Shown: positions 43,613-52,919, numbered from the stretch's first letter. The stretch: 64,000 nt of DNA from JAGVUD01 sp052033935 (GCA_052033935.1 JBPOJE010000011.1:158479-222478), one strand, 5' to 3'. Program-made: numbers and translations. The notes: a model not told the origin generated them from the letters alone.

Positions 43613-43905
43613 GCGTCAGAAAACGTCCGGGGCCTCGTGTGGGACGATCGTACAAGCAGTCCTGAGACACACTACCCCACAGGGTCTTCGGCACCGGACG
43701 CGCGAATCCTCTCCCCCTGCCGCTGATATTGAAAAGATAATGCTAAAACAGAGGCCGCCGCGCAACACGGCAAAACCTGTGAGACAGCCCGGCCGCCTTC
43801 ACGGGATGGCGGAGCGACGGCATTGCGGCGCTTTCTGCCGCTTCCGTCCGCCGCACCCCGGCGATGCGATAGTCCCTCAGGTAGTGCCTCCCGTTGTCAG
43901 CCGCT
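43613..43905. other. intergenic stretch upstream of the cytochrome operon
   Basis: No gene or RNA was recognised in these 293 bases. It should contain the promoter of the cytochrome operon; an AT-rich patch lies at about 43727-43752, but no convincing -35/-10 pair could be assigned. A GC-rich imperfect inverted repeat lies near 43835-43850. Confidence 0.3.
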
Positions 43906-44607
43906 TCAACGGTTCTTTCGCTGCCCGGAGGCGCCCTTGCCGGGCACCCTGGCGGGCTGCACGTCCGGCAGCCCAGTGTTGATTTTGTAGTTCGTAAACG
44001 AAAGCTCCGCCCGGCCGCTGCTGGCGGATGCCTTACCCCCCTGCCGGGACAGCGTTTCGGGCGCGCCCTTGAATGTTACCGTGGTTCTGGCGGGAAGCCA
44101 GTACTTGTTCTGCAGCCTGCGGAAGGCGAACACCGTGGTCACGGCCCATCCCTCCTCGCTCGTACCCGTGAACCCGAGCGGCAGGGCGAGCGCAGTGTCC
44201 ACAAACAGGCGCAAGCCAACATCCGCCGCAGGGACGTCCTTTTTGGCTCGAAGGGCGTATTTCGCGCAACTCTTCCCCTGAAAAGACGCCGCACCGAGCG
44301 GCTCGAAATCGTAGCTGGCCATCATCTCCTCAACGGGATTCCCGAGGTAGAGGCCTTCTTCTGGAAGCAGCGCGAATCCCTCCTTGGCCGCCACATGCAC
44401 CCGGTTTGTATGCTTGTAGTAGAGGGTCATGCGCATATTGCTGACGGCGATCTGCTGCAGGGTGGCGTTCAGCGTGACGTCGCAGGTGTAATCTTGCACC
44501 TCGGCGAGCCGGGCTTTCATGCGGTTCAGAAGCTGACCGGCGCCGCAGGGCGCGGCGGCAACAAGCGCCAGGGCAAGGATCAGGGGCAGCCGCATCCGGG
44601 CCTTCAT
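43906..44607 (-). CDS. LolA-like / outer-membrane lipoprotein-sorting fold protein
   Basis: A 233-residue protein with a signal peptide (RLPLILALALVAAAPCGAG) and then a half-barrel-type domain: MKARLAEVQDYTCDVTLNATL, a run of beta strands (MRMTLYYKHTNRVHVAAKEGF), and VDTALALPLGF with FKGAPE. The pattern matches LolA/DUF1571-like secreted proteins. Its ATG overlaps the stop of the upstream ABC permease remnant by four bases, so it was the last gene of that operon. It is intact although the permease and ATPase are decayed. Confidence 0.65.
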   Translation of the reverse strand: MKARMRLPLILALALVAAAPCGAGQLLNRMKARLAEVQDYTCDVTLNATLQQIAVSNMRMTLYYKHTNRVHVAAKEGFALLPEEGLYLGNPVEEMMASYDFEPLGAASFQGKSCAKYALRAKKDVPAADVGLRLFVDTALALPLGFTGTSEEGWAVTTVFAFRRLQNKYWLPARTTVTFKGAPETLSRQGGKASASSGRAELSFTNYKINTGLPDVQPARVPGKGASGQRKNR

Positions 44608-45427
44608 GTGAGAATGTCCTTTCTGACGAACACGAACGACGCGATGGCAAAACAGGCGGCGCAGTAGATGAGCAGCGTGCCAGCGCCCCGGACGAAGACC
44701 TGCGGGGCGAGCGGGATGTCGAACGCCCGCTGACAGAGGCCGGCATACGATGTGAAGAGATAAGGCTTCGCAGCGTGGAAATACGGTATCTCGCCCATGG
44801 AACCGAACAGCAGCAGGCAGATCATCGTCGCGCCGACGGGGAAGAGCGAGCTGGTAACGAAGACAGAGAACAGGAACGCAAGCGACGCGACGGACAGCAG
44901 GTACACAGCCGCCAATGCGTAGGCGATGAGCAGGCGCTGGATGCCTTCCGCCATGCCGAAGTACTTGATGCCGTCCCCGTAGCTGACCAGCCCACCCTAC
45001 CCGAAGACAGCCCACCCTAGCAGATAGGCCGAAACCGCGAGGAATACGGGCAGACACACCGCGTAAGTCAGCGCCGCCAGATACTTGGCGGAAGCGGTCA
45101 ACCGGGCGCGCAAGCAACGTTCTCAGCGTTCCTCCGGCGGCTTCGCCCGATATCTGGTCGCCTGCGACGAGGCTCACAAACAGAGGCAGAAAAGAAACAC
45201 CGTAGGGGGCAGCACGGCCTGCGCTATGAACGAGGCATTGACGGGAGAGCCGATGACGCTGATGTTCCCGGCGCCGATGAAGCCGGTAAAATCCCCTTCG
45301 ATGCCGCCATACTTCAGCCCGATAACAGTGGGGACAACGATGGCAACATCCCGAGCGGCCCGATGTACGTCCGCCCGCGGCGCAACAGCTTTCCCAGTTC
45401 CATTGCCGCCAGCCTCGGGACGCTCAC
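44604..45427 (-). pseudogene. decayed ABC-2 permease gene (frameshifts and an in-frame stop)
   Basis: Read on the minus strand from GTG 45427, the three frames successively show MELGKLLRRGRTYIGPLG, VPTVIGLKYGGIEGDFTG, then SLVAGDQISGEAAGGTLRTL, then ASAKYLAALTYAVCL and finally LLIAYALAAVYLLSVASLAF to its end at 44604. At least three frame changes and an in-frame TAG (plus 44997-44999) are needed to join them, so the gene is dead. The parts line up with one ABC-2 permease whose ATPase fragment lies upstream. Confidence 0.8.
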
Positions 45428-45600
45428 GCCTTCTCCTCTCTCATCACCTTAAGGTAGAAATCCTCCAGCGACTGTCGCCGCCCCTCGATGGCGCTGACGC
45501 TGAAGCCCTGCTCAACCAGCAGGCGGTTCAGGCCCGCAATCGCGCTCTGCCGCGCGCCGAGGGCAAGCTTGGACCCGTCCCACCCACAGCACCGTCACCC
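45424..45600 (-). pseudogene. 3' remnant of an ABC ATPase gene
   Basis: The minus strand encodes SKLALGARQSAIAGLNRLL followed by VSAIEGRRQSLEDFYLKVM and REEKA, then a stop that overlaps the permease GTG (GTGA). This is the usual C-terminus of an ABC-2 ATPase. Further upstream one more frame change joins VTVLWV, and at about 45600 the homology ends, so most of the ATPase, including the Walker motifs, is gone. Confidence 0.7.
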
Positions 45601-46053
45601 CGTCCTGCCGCGAGAGAAGAAAGCGAACTTGTACACAACGCGAGTCCAGGGCCGTTCTTCAGTGACGCGCACGATCCACGGGAGTCTATCTCTCCAGGCA
45701 GCATTGTTTATCACCTTGACTAGGCCGTACCATGCCAGAGACAGCCCGCAAATGAGCTCTGTCAGGTATTCGAGGATTTCATCGGAACGAACCATCTGGC
45801 TGAAAGCAACGGCAAGCATCAGCCAGAAACTGACCGTGCCTGCAGCCCACAGCCAGTAACCTGTGTCATGACTGCGGTCTGTTGTATGCGCACCTTTGCG
45901 CCGCTGGAACCACTGGAGCCAGAAATACAGCTTCGACACGGCGGGAGGAACCGCCAGTGCAGCAATCAGCATTACAATACGCAAGTTCTCGTTGCCACCT
46001 TGAAGCAGGCGTGGACCCTGCAGTGCAACCGCTGTAACAACCAGAAATCTCAC
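45595..46053 (-). CDS. hypothetical membrane protein
   Basis: A 152-residue product with three predicted membrane helices (NLRIVMLIAALAVPPAVSKL, YWLWAAGTVSFWLMLAVAF, LTELICGLSLAWYGLVKVI) and basic loops. The start GTG 46053 is weakly supported; ATG at residue 28 is an alternative. It lies 17 bases downstream of another unknown gene on the same strand. Its last few residues overlap the ATPase remnant, which suggests that an insertion or deletion joined the two regions. No family recognised. Confidence 0.5.
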   Translation of the reverse strand: MRFLVVTAVALQGPRLLQGGNENLRIVMLIAALAVPPAVSKLYFWLQWFQRRKGAHTTDRSHDTGYWLWAAGTVSFWLMLAVAFSQMVRSDEILEYLTELICGLSLAWYGLVKVINNAAWRDRLPWIVRVTEERPWTRVVYKFAFFSRGRTG

Positions 46054-46069
46054 GGAGTCCGGTTCTCAT

Positions 46070-46591
46070 TTACCCATTGCTCCTGTCTCCGCTTAGCCAC
46101 TTGCCGCTCAGCCAGTTGCTCAGACGTACCTCAGACTCCTGCATGGCTCGCTCTCTCAGCGAGCAGAAACTCTCAGCAACGGCGGGCGTCGGAGGATCAG
46201 TCCACATGCTTTCAAGGTCCGCGAACTGGACACGGAGAGTCTGCAGCACAACTGGATCGGGCGAGCCCTCAACCCACTGGCCGTCGTCACGCTCCCACCA
46301 GTCGTGCATCCAGCTCCAGCCGCCCGTGTGCTCTCTATGGCAGTCCTTGCGCTCTACCGTATAGTCCATGTTGAACCCATACCGTTCAAGTTGTTGCTCG
46401 GCTTCGGCGATGTGATCTGCCGCCGCCGCAGGGTGACGGGCACTGCCGGCCTTCTGAAGCGCCTTCCTGATCCGTCTATCGAGATTGGCAGCCTCGCCGA
46501 CTCCACACAGGTGAAAGTGGATTACACCGGCAAGAGCTGCGGCTGCGGCTCCAATGGCAAACAACCTGGAGTGGACCTCCCCCGTTTTCAT
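46070..46591 (-). CDS. hypothetical membrane-anchored protein
   Basis: A 173-residue product from ATG 46591 (AAGGTG upstream). One N-terminal membrane segment (LFAIGAAAAALAGVIHFHL) and a polar helical domain with an unusual aromatic patch (GGWSWMHDWWERDDGQW). No family recognised. Sits directly downstream of an IS3 fragment and upstream of the membrane protein at 45595-46053, with which it probably forms an operon. This pair may be part of horizontally moved material. Confidence 0.5.
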   Translation of the reverse strand: MKTGEVHSRLFAIGAAAAALAGVIHFHLCGVGEAANLDRRIRKALQKAGSARHPAAAADHIAEAEQQLERYGFNMDYTVERKDCHREHTGGWSWMHDWWERDDGQWVEGSPDPVVLQTLRVQFADLESMWTDPPTPAVAESFCSLRERAMQESEVRLSNWLSGKWLSGDRSNG

Positions 46592-46631
46592 GGACACCTT
46601 AAGCCGCCTCAGTGACGGCCAGTTGTCGTGC

Positions 46632-46740
46632 CTAGTCTACCGGCGAGACGTATCCCAGACTGGAGTGTAGCCGCTCCCGGTTGTAGAACACCTCGATGTA
46701 CTCGAATAACTCTTGCTCCTGCCACGGAACTGACACTTCC
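46632..46740 (-). pseudogene. IS3-family transposase (OrfB) C-terminal fragment
   Basis: The minus strand reads REVSVPWQEQELFEYIEVFY followed by NRERLHSSLGYVSPVD and a stop at plus 46632-46634. The NRERLHSSLGY..P phrase is the hallmark end of IS3-group integrase-type transposases. Nothing upstream continues it. Confidence 0.8.
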
Positions 46741-47136
46741 CGGCAAAGACGACGGTTCTCCCATAATCACTGCTGTCCAAGACCCACGCTTGGTGCCAAT
46801 CGAGCCTTCTGCGTGCTCAGAACGGAGCTTTTCACGCTCAGACGCGGAGCGACCGCGCCCCCTGATCCTCGGTTACTGCTGTCCAAGACGTCCAGACCTG
46901 GGCATCTCGGCGGCACCCGAAAAAGCTATCTTGGACAGGTATGTCCCATAATCGGGAATTCGACAAACCCAATCCATACACCTGTAACCAAACAAGAATA
47001 CTTTCACAGACCCTGCAGGGGTAGCACCATCATGGCCGTGGACACCGGCGCTTCGGCGCTGTCGTTCCACTGCCACACTCGAATCTGGGGTCCTCCTCTG
47101 GACGGCAGGCGGCGTGCGGGCTATGCTTGTCTGGAC
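46741..47136. other. insertion-sequence debris
   Basis: No intact gene. CTGTCCAAGA occurs at 46773-46782 and 46879-46888, and its inverse TCTTGGACAG at 46929-46938; CCCATAATC occurs at 46760-46768 and again at 46945-46953. These look like leftover IS ends. The stretch 46955-47136 shows nothing recognisable apart from the upstream region of the PAP2 gene. Confidence 0.45.
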
Positions 47137-47754
47137 ATGCGTGGACGCAAGACAAGACGGGTTCTTATTGCCATGGCGGGGCTTCTGGCCTCCGCTGGCG
47201 CGAGCGTTCTGGCCGTTGACCGGCAGACCCACGCCTTCGTCTCAGAGGTCAGCCAGTGGCCATCCATCCTGATTCTGCGCGAGATCGTGACACCCTTCGG
47301 CCAGACCCAGACTCAGCTCCTGATCCTGCTGGCGGTGTGGCTCGGCAGCATACTGGCAAAGAACCGGCGCTGTGGCCAGGCGGCGGCACTCGCGCTGGTC
47401 TCGATCCTGATTGCGGGAGCAGGCGCACAGGCGCTGAAGTTCGCCGTGCCACGCGCGCGGCCGTTCATCCCGCCGGAGTGGCAGGGCGTGTTCACGTGCG
47501 GCTACTACCACTCGTTTCCAAGCGCCGACACAGCAACGGCCGTTGCCGGGGCGCTGGCGGTGGGACACCTGTTCCCACCGTCGAGATGGTGGCTTGTGCT
47601 GGGGGCGGCGATTGTGGGGCTGATGCGCGTGCTGCGGCTGGCGCACTGGCCGTCGGATGTGCTCGGCGGGGCGGCCGTTGGCCTGCTGGGTTACGCCGCG
47701 GGACGGTGGATTGCGGCGCGCCGGCGACAGAAGCAAACGGGGCGGACGCTCTAA
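47137..47754 (+). CDS. PAP2-superfamily phosphatase, with altered motif 2
   Basis: A 205-residue membrane protein of the phosphatidic-acid phosphatase type 2 family, with several membrane helices. Motif 1 is KFAVPRARPF, motif 3 is RVLRLAHWPSDVLGG with the catalytic His. Motif 2, normally PSGH, reads FPSADTATA, so the general-acid His is replaced by Asp or lost. Such proteins dephosphorylate lipid pyrophosphates such as undecaprenyl pyrophosphate; activity here is uncertain. The start at 47137 gives a normal N-terminus; an in-frame ATG at 47032 is possible. Confidence 0.82.
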   Translation: MRGRKTRRVLIAMAGLLASAGASVLAVDRQTHAFVSEVSQWPSILILREIVTPFGQTQTQLLILLAVWLGSILAKNRRCGQAAALALVSILIAGAGAQALKFAVPRARPFIPPEWQGVFTCGYYHSFPSADTATAVAGALAVGHLFPPSRWWLVLGAAIVGLMRVLRLAHWPSDVLGGAAVGLLGYAAGRWIAARRRQKQTGRTL

Positions 47755-47795
47755 AGAGCGCTCGACCCGAAAAGTGCGGAGTTTGCTGCCCCTCC

Positions 47796-49466
47796 CTACG
47801 CTTTGCCCTGCTCCAGCGCCAGTGTCCGCGTCAGAAGATCGCAGACTTCCGGCGGGCCGTAGTACTGAATGGGGCCCGGGAAGAGGTACTCATCGTTGAC
47901 AGCCCACCCATCGCGTCCGGCGGCGAACGCCGCGAACGGCGCGCCGTCGAGATCAACCAGCGACTTCTTGATGACCGCCTTGTCCACACCTTTGCGGTTC
48001 TCGACGTTGAGCATCCAGGTTACGGGCACGCCGCCCATCACCCAGTCCTCGACCTCAGCGGCCAGATTGCGCGCGGAGACCGTGTATCCCGTCAGGCCGT
48101 TGCTCAGGAGGTGAAACGCCGTGTAGCCGAGGGTGTAGCAGTAGTTGGCGTCGAAGTTCGACGGCTGAACACAGCGCCCTTCGTATCCGAAGAAGTGCCC
48201 CAGCGGGCTGAACTTCAGCTTCGACTCCGGCTCGCGCTTCTTCAGTTCCTCCTGGCACTTGGCCACCTCCGCCTTCACTCTGTGGATGAGAATCTGCTCG
48301 GTGGCGAGTTGGGAAACGGGGATGTTGCCGTGGCTGTCGCGCTTGAGCAGAACAAGCTGGGCATCCAGCGGAAGCGACGCGTAAACAACCTGGGGATCGC
48401 CAGACAGATACCCGGACGCTTTGGCCACGCGCTCAGGGCCCTCGGGGCACGCCTTGATCTCGTCATCGTACTTGCCGAGAATCTCACCCAGCGCGGCAAT
48501 CAGGACCTCGAAGTCGGCAAGGAACTCGAGAAGCCCCTCCGGAATAAGCAGCACACCGTAGTTCTTGCCTGCCGCAGCCCGCGCGCAGACGACGTCGGCA
48601 ATCTGCCCGACAACGTCGGTGAGCGTCCATTTCTTGCTCGCCGCTTCTTCGGAGATCAGCGCCATGTTCGGCTGGGTCTCCAGAGCGACCTCGAGGGTCA
48701 CATGGCTGGCCGAGCGTCCCATGAGGCGGATGAAATGCCAGTATTTCTTCGCAGAAAGAGCGTCGCGGCAGATGCTGCCGATCAGTTCCGAGAACACCTT
48801 CGAGGCGCTGTCGAACCCGAACGACACCTCGATGAACTCGTTCTTCATGTCGCCGTCAATCGTCTTAGGGACGCCGATCACGCGGATGTCCAGACCATTC
48901 GCCAGAAAGTTCTCGGCAAGAAAGGCGGCGTTCGTGTTCGAATCGTCGCCGCCGATGACGACCAGAGCCTGGACTTCGAGCTTCGTGAGGTTCTTGCGGC
49001 AGGCTTCTAGGTCTTCCGGCTTCTCGATCTTGTCCCGTCCGCTGCCGATGAGGTCGAACCCGCCCGTGTTGCGATAGGCATCAATGAGATCGGAGGTCAA
49101 CTCTATGAACTTGTTCTTGATGATGCCCTTCGGGCCGCCGGTGAAACCGTACAGCATGCTGGCGGGGTTCGCCTTCTTGAGGGCATCGAACAGCCCCGCG
49201 ATGACGTTGTGCCCGCCCGGTGCCTGTCCTCCGGACAGCACCACCGCCACGTTCATCGGCCCGGCGGACGCACCGGCCGGGCCCGCCGCCACGCGAACGA
49301 GCTTGTTGCCCAGCGTCTTCGGGAACTCCTCGCGCACCATCGAGGCGAACTCAGGCGGCGCGGCATCTTCGGTAACCAGCGTGACGCCACCCTGCGTCAG
49401 CGCGCCGGGGAGGCGGGGAGCGAACCCCGTGCGGGCTTTGTCTAGCGGTGAAGTTTTCTTGCTCAT
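47796..49466 (-). CDS. pfp: diphosphate--fructose-6-phosphate 1-phosphotransferase
   Basis: PPi-dependent phosphofructokinase, a reversible glycolytic enzyme. The 556-residue length and sequence fit the long plant/spirochaete type: SGGQAPGGHNVIAGL, GGPKGIIKN, GGDDSNTNAAFLAE (the Asp after GGD selects PPi over ATP), PKTIDGDM with the second PPi-specific Lys, and EVMGR-like RLMGRSASHVTLE. Single gene, start MSKKTSPLDK at 49466. Confidence 0.94.
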   Translation of the reverse strand: MSKKTSPLDKARTGFAPRLPGALTQGGVTLVTEDAAPPEFASMVREEFPKTLGNKLVRVAAGPAGASAGPMNVAVVLSGGQAPGGHNVIAGLFDALKKANPASMLYGFTGGPKGIIKNKFIELTSDLIDAYRNTGGFDLIGSGRDKIEKPEDLEACRKNLTKLEVQALVVIGGDDSNTNAAFLAENFLANGLDIRVIGVPKTIDGDMKNEFIEVSFGFDSASKVFSELIGSICRDALSAKKYWHFIRLMGRSASHVTLEVALETQPNMALISEEAASKKWTLTDVVGQIADVVCARAAAGKNYGVLLIPEGLLEFLADFEVLIAALGEILGKYDDEIKACPEGPERVAKASGYLSGDPQVVYASLPLDAQLVLLKRDSHGNIPVSQLATEQILIHRVKAEVAKCQEELKKREPESKLKFSPLGHFFGYEGRCVQPSNFDANYCYTLGYTAFHLLSNGLTGYTVSARNLAAEVEDWVMGGVPVTWMLNVENRKGVDKAVIKKSLVDLDGAPFAAFAAGRDGWAVNDEYLFPGPIQYYGPPEVCDLLTRTLALEQGKA

Positions 49467-49495
49467 GGACGTGGTACCTGCCCTCTGAATCTAGT

Positions 49496-50050
49496 CTAGA
49501 AGTCCGGCTCCAGCAGGCCGTATCCCCCGCGCTTGCGGCGGTACACAACGCTTACCTGGGACGACTCGGAATTGACGAACACAAAGAAATCGTGGTGGAG
49601 AAGCTCCATCTGCCGGGCGGCTTCCTCGGGTGCCATCGGCTTCACGGCAAAGCGCTTGGTGCGCTCGATGACGGGCTCGTATTCCTCTCCGTCGGCCAGG
49701 CCCTCTTCGGGGGTCTGCGCCTCCGTGACGGCCTTGTCCCGAAGCGCTTCCTTCTCTTTCGGCCTGCGCCCGTAGAGCTTGCCCTTGAACTTCTTAACGC
49801 GCTGCTCCAGCTTGTCCACGACCATGTCAATGCTGGTGTACATGTTGTCGGACCGCTCTTCTCCACGCAGCAAGATGCCGTCTCCATCGAGCAGCACCTC
49901 GATCACGTGGGTGTTCTTCTGCACGCTCTGAACCACGCGCGCCTCTTTGATCTCCGAGAAGTACTTCTTCAGCTTCTGAAGCTTCTTCTCGGCATACTCA
50001 CGCATGGCCGGAGTCACATCAACGTCTTTGCCCTTGATTGATACCTGCAT
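49496..50050 (-). CDS. hpf: ribosome hibernation promoting factor, long form
   Basis: Binds the 30S subunit and joins ribosomes into inactive dimers in resting cells. The 184-residue protein has the N-terminal S30EA domain (MQVSIKGKDVDVTPAMREYA) and, after a linker, the C-terminal dimerisation domain (MELLHHDFFVFVNSESSQVS). The long form is typical outside gamma-proteobacteria. ATG 50050 gives the canonical N-terminus; ATG 50062, four codons upstream in frame, is also possible. Confidence 0.92.
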   Translation of the reverse strand: MQVSIKGKDVDVTPAMREYAEKKLQKLKKYFSEIKEARVVQSVQKNTHVIEVLLDGDGILLRGEERSDNMYTSIDMVVDKLEQRVKKFKGKLYGRRPKEKEALRDKAVTEAQTPEEGLADGEEYEPVIERTKRFAVKPMAPEEAARQMELLHHDFFVFVNSESSQVSVVYRRKRGGYGLLEPDF

Positions 50051-50445
50051 AGTGCTCAACATCTCTTGCCTGTTTTTCGCTTGTTCGCGATGGCTCAACA
50101 CGGCAGTGTACCTAAATGCCGAAACGGGTGTCAAACCAAAACGGCCCCTGCCAGGCCTCCTCTACGAACTCGCTCCGGCCTCCCGGAAAGGCCCCGTCCA
50201 GCAAATAGCTTGAACAAACTGCGCGTAAAACGTGAAACAGGCGACCGAATAGGTTACTATGTAGTCAGGCCCAGGTGGGACAGCACGGCATCGAGCCGAA
50301 GAGGGTCTGCAGCGCCAGTCGCATCCCCGGCGGTGCGAACTCACAGAGGCACCGCGAAAGACAGCCCACAGATTGTTGCTGAGACTACTCGGAGCATCCG
50401 CCAACCGGTGAAAGCCGGAGGCGGACATCAGGGAGGAACACGCAC
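50051..50445. other. spacer between hpf and the KGG gene
   Basis: Divergent 394-base spacer. The hpf side is AT-richer; the KGG side would be a leader of up to about 180 bases with a CCGG-closed hairpin at 50402-50416. No known riboswitch motif was recognised and no gene seen. Confidence 0.3.
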
Positions 50446-50673
50446 ATGGTGGACAAAAAAGAGCGTGGCTTTGCGGCAATGGACAAAGACAAGCAACGCG
50501 AAATAGCCCGCAAGGGCGGCAAAGCGATCAGCAGGAACCGTGAGCATATGGCTGCTATCGGGCGCAAGGGCGGCATCGCCGTAAGCCGTACGCGCGAGCA
50601 CATGGCGGAGATCGGCCGCAAAGGCGGCGCGAAATCCAGAGGAGGGCGAAAGAAGACGGACCAGCCGGGCTAA
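50446..50673 (+). CDS. KGG-repeat stress protein
   Basis: A 75-residue, very hydrophilic and basic protein with three copies of a (I/A)(A/G)RKGG unit: EIARKGGKAI, AIGRKGGIAV and EIGRKGGAKS, each spaced by an RNREHMA/RTREHMA-like turn. This is the KGG (YciG/GsiB-like) pattern of desiccation and general-stress proteins. GGGAGG precedes ATG 50446. Protective, hydrophilin-like role is likely from the family. Confidence 0.88.
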   Translation: MVDKKERGFAAMDKDKQREIARKGGKAISRNREHMAAIGRKGGIAVSRTREHMAEIGRKGGAKSRGGRKKTDQPG

Positions 50674-50749
50674 GGATCACCGCCGGGCCGGATTGCCCAC
50701 TGATTGCAACGGCCGCCTGAGAAGAGTATACTCGGGGCGGTAACCACTT

Positions 50750-52066
50750 ATGCTTCGCTTCAAGCACCTGGCAGCAGCTCTGGTCCTGGCGGCCGTCCTT
50801 CACGGCGCCGCCCTCGCGGAAACGATTCGCGTCGTCACCGTTCAGGGCAGCATAGATCCCGCGACCGCTGGCTACATCCTGCGGGGCATCAAGGCCGCTC
50901 AGGACAACAATGACGCACTGTTGCTCGTCGAGTTGGACACCCCGGGCGGCATGGTGACCTCCACCCAGGACATCGTAAAGGGGATGCTGGCGTCCCGCGT
51001 GCCCATCGCCGTTTACGTTACTCCCGAAGGCGCAATGGCGTCTTCGGCCGGGACCTACATCGCCGTGGCCGCGCAGATCGCCGCGATGGCGCCGGCAACG
51101 CACATCGGGTCGGCCACTCCCATTTCGTCCGAAGGCAAAGACCTTGACCGCAAGGTGACGAATGCCCTCACAAGCTACATGGAGACGCTTGCCGAGCGGC
51201 GGGGCCGGAACGCTACATGGGCCATCAAGGCAGTGCGTGAGGGCATCAGCGCAACTGAGAAAGAGGCGCTGAAGCTGAATGTCATTGATGTGGTGGCAAA
51301 GGACCGCGCGGCGCTCCTTCGCCAGATTGACGGCCGCAAGGTCGAGGTCGCGGGGGGCCGCAAGGTGACGCTGAAGACAGCGGGAGCACCGGTCCAGAAG
51401 TTACCCATGCGTCCGCAGGAAATCCTGATGCACTTCCTGGCAAACCCGAACGTCCTCGGAATCCTGGTGCTCGTCGCAATGTACGGCATCATCGGAGAGG
51501 TCTCGAACCCTGGCTCCATTCTTCCGGGCGTTGTGGGGGTAATGGCGTTGCTGCTGGTGTTTTACACATCGAACATCCTGCCGATGAACACGACAGCGCT
51601 CTTGCTGATTCTGTTCTCGGTTGCACTGTTCATCATAGACACGCAGGTGGCCTCGCACGGGATTCTGACGGCGGGAGGCATCATTGCTCTTGCGCTTGGG
51701 CTGTTCCTGCTCGTTGACATAAAGGATCCTCTGTTCAGAATGTCAATCTCTCTTGTTGTGGGGGCGGCGATCGCAACGGGCGGGTTCTTCGCGTTTGCGA
51801 TCGGCGCCGGACTGAGGGCGCAGAGGCGCAAAGTCGTTACCGGCCATGAAGGCCTTGTGGGATTGTCCACGGAAGCAAGGACAGACATCGCACCCGTGGG
51901 GCGGGTGTTTCTGGAAGGGGCATGGTGGACAGCGCAGACGACGTCCGGGCCGATTGCCGCGGGCGAGCGCGTGCGCGTCGTTGAGGTGCGCGGCCTGAGG
52001 CTGTTCGTGACACCGGAACGGGAGTCCCCGCCGCGCGCACAGGACTCTATTAGCACCGGCGAATGA
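50750..52066 (+). CDS. nfeD: NfeD-family membrane serine protease (ClpP class)
   Basis: A 438-residue protein: signal peptide; ClpP-fold protease domain with ELDTPGGMVTS and the serine nucleophile in GAMASSAGTYIA; four or more membrane helices (LGILVLVAMYGIIGEVSNPG, VALFIIDTQV, GIIALALGLFLLV); and a C-terminal OB-fold NfeD domain (GHEGLVGLS to RVVEVRGLRLFVT). Such proteins pair with stomatin-like slipins, exactly as here. ATG 50750 is 13 bases after the TA-rich end of the leader. Confidence 0.93.
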   Translation: MLRFKHLAAALVLAAVLHGAALAETIRVVTVQGSIDPATAGYILRGIKAAQDNNDALLLVELDTPGGMVTSTQDIVKGMLASRVPIAVYVTPEGAMASSAGTYIAVAAQIAAMAPATHIGSATPISSEGKDLDRKVTNALTSYMETLAERRGRNATWAIKAVREGISATEKEALKLNVIDVVAKDRAALLRQIDGRKVEVAGGRKVTLKTAGAPVQKLPMRPQEILMHFLANPNVLGILVLVAMYGIIGEVSNPGSILPGVVGVMALLLVFYTSNILPMNTTALLLILFSVALFIIDTQVASHGILTAGGIIALALGLFLLVDIKDPLFRMSISLVVGAAIATGGFFAFAIGAGLRAQRRKVVTGHEGLVGLSTEARTDIAPVGRVFLEGAWWTAQTTSGPIAAGERVRVVEVRGLRLFVTPERESPPRAQDSISTGE

Positions 52067-52079
52067 AGGGAAAGAGAAA

Positions 52080-52892
52080 ATGGCTGAACTGATCGGCATG
52101 ATTGGCGGAATGGGCGTCGTAATCGCCCTGTTTCTGCTGTTCGTCATAGTGCCGTCCGCCGTCAAGATCGTGCGGGAGTACGAACGCGGCGTCATCTTCC
52201 GGCTCGGGCGTCTTGTCGGAGCGCGGGGACCGGGTCTGTTCTTCATCATCCCGATCGTGGAGCAGATGATCAGGGTGGACCTGCGCGTGGTCACGATGGA
52301 CGTGGCGAGGCAAGAGACGATGACGCGGGACAACGTCCCGGTGACGGTGGACGCAGTGATCTACTTCCAGGTCGTGAACCCAAGCCTCGCGGTGACGAAG
52401 GTCGAGAACTTCGTCAAAGCGACGTCGCTGATTGCGCAGACCACGCTGAGAAGCATTGTGGGGCAGGTCGAACTCGACTCGCTGCTGGCGGAGAGGGATA
52501 TCGTGAACCAGAAGCTGCAGACAGTCATTGACGAGCACACCGAGCCCTGGGGCGTCAAGGTGAACACCGTGGAGGTGCGCGACGTGGTGCTGCCGGAGGG
52601 CATGCGCCGCGCGATGGCGAGGCAGGCAGAGACCGAGCGCGAACGCCGCGCCAAGATCATCAACGCCGAGGGCGAGTTCCAGGCCGCCCAGAAGCTGGCG
52701 GACGCGGCGCGCATTATCAGCGCGAGCCCGCAGGCGCTTCAACTCCGCTTCCTTCAGACGCTTGTCGAGGTCTCTTCGGAGAACAACACAACGACGATCT
52801 TCCCGGTGCCAATTGACCTGTTCGAGCCGTTCCTCCGGAAGCTGAGCACACCGGCCGCGGAACAACCGGCGCCTCCTCAGGCTGAGGGGTAA
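52080..52892 (+). CDS. slipin/stomatin (SPFH domain) family protein
   Basis: A 270-residue membrane protein: N-terminal hairpin helix (VVIALFLLFVIVPSAVKIV), an SPFH domain (YERGVIFRLGRLVGARGPGL, VDLRVVTMDV, TRDNVPVTVDAVIYF) and a helical C-terminus (REVDVVLPEGMRRAMARQAE-like). It scaffolds membrane microdomains and is likely the partner of the NfeD protease 13 bases upstream; the same transcript carries both. Confidence 0.94.
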   Translation: MAELIGMIGGMGVVIALFLLFVIVPSAVKIVREYERGVIFRLGRLVGARGPGLFFIIPIVEQMIRVDLRVVTMDVARQETMTRDNVPVTVDAVIYFQVVNPSLAVTKVENFVKATSLIAQTTLRSIVGQVELDSLLAERDIVNQKLQTVIDEHTEPWGVKVNTVEVRDVVLPEGMRRAMARQAETERERRAKIINAEGEFQAAQKLADAARIISASPQALQLRFLQTLVEVSSENNTTTIFPVPIDLFEPFLRKLSTPAAEQPAPPQAEG

Positions 52893-52919
52893 GCCCCGGC
52901 CGCACACCGTTCTTCTAAG

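Noticed and set aside
41729..43726. A 665-residue plus-strand frame opposite the cytochrome b gene
   Set aside because: The minus strand carries clear heme motifs and membrane helices; the plus frame has no domain, so it is a shadow.
47256..49010. A 584-residue plus-strand frame over the PAP2 and pfp genes
   Set aside because: It spans two recognised genes and shows no family features.
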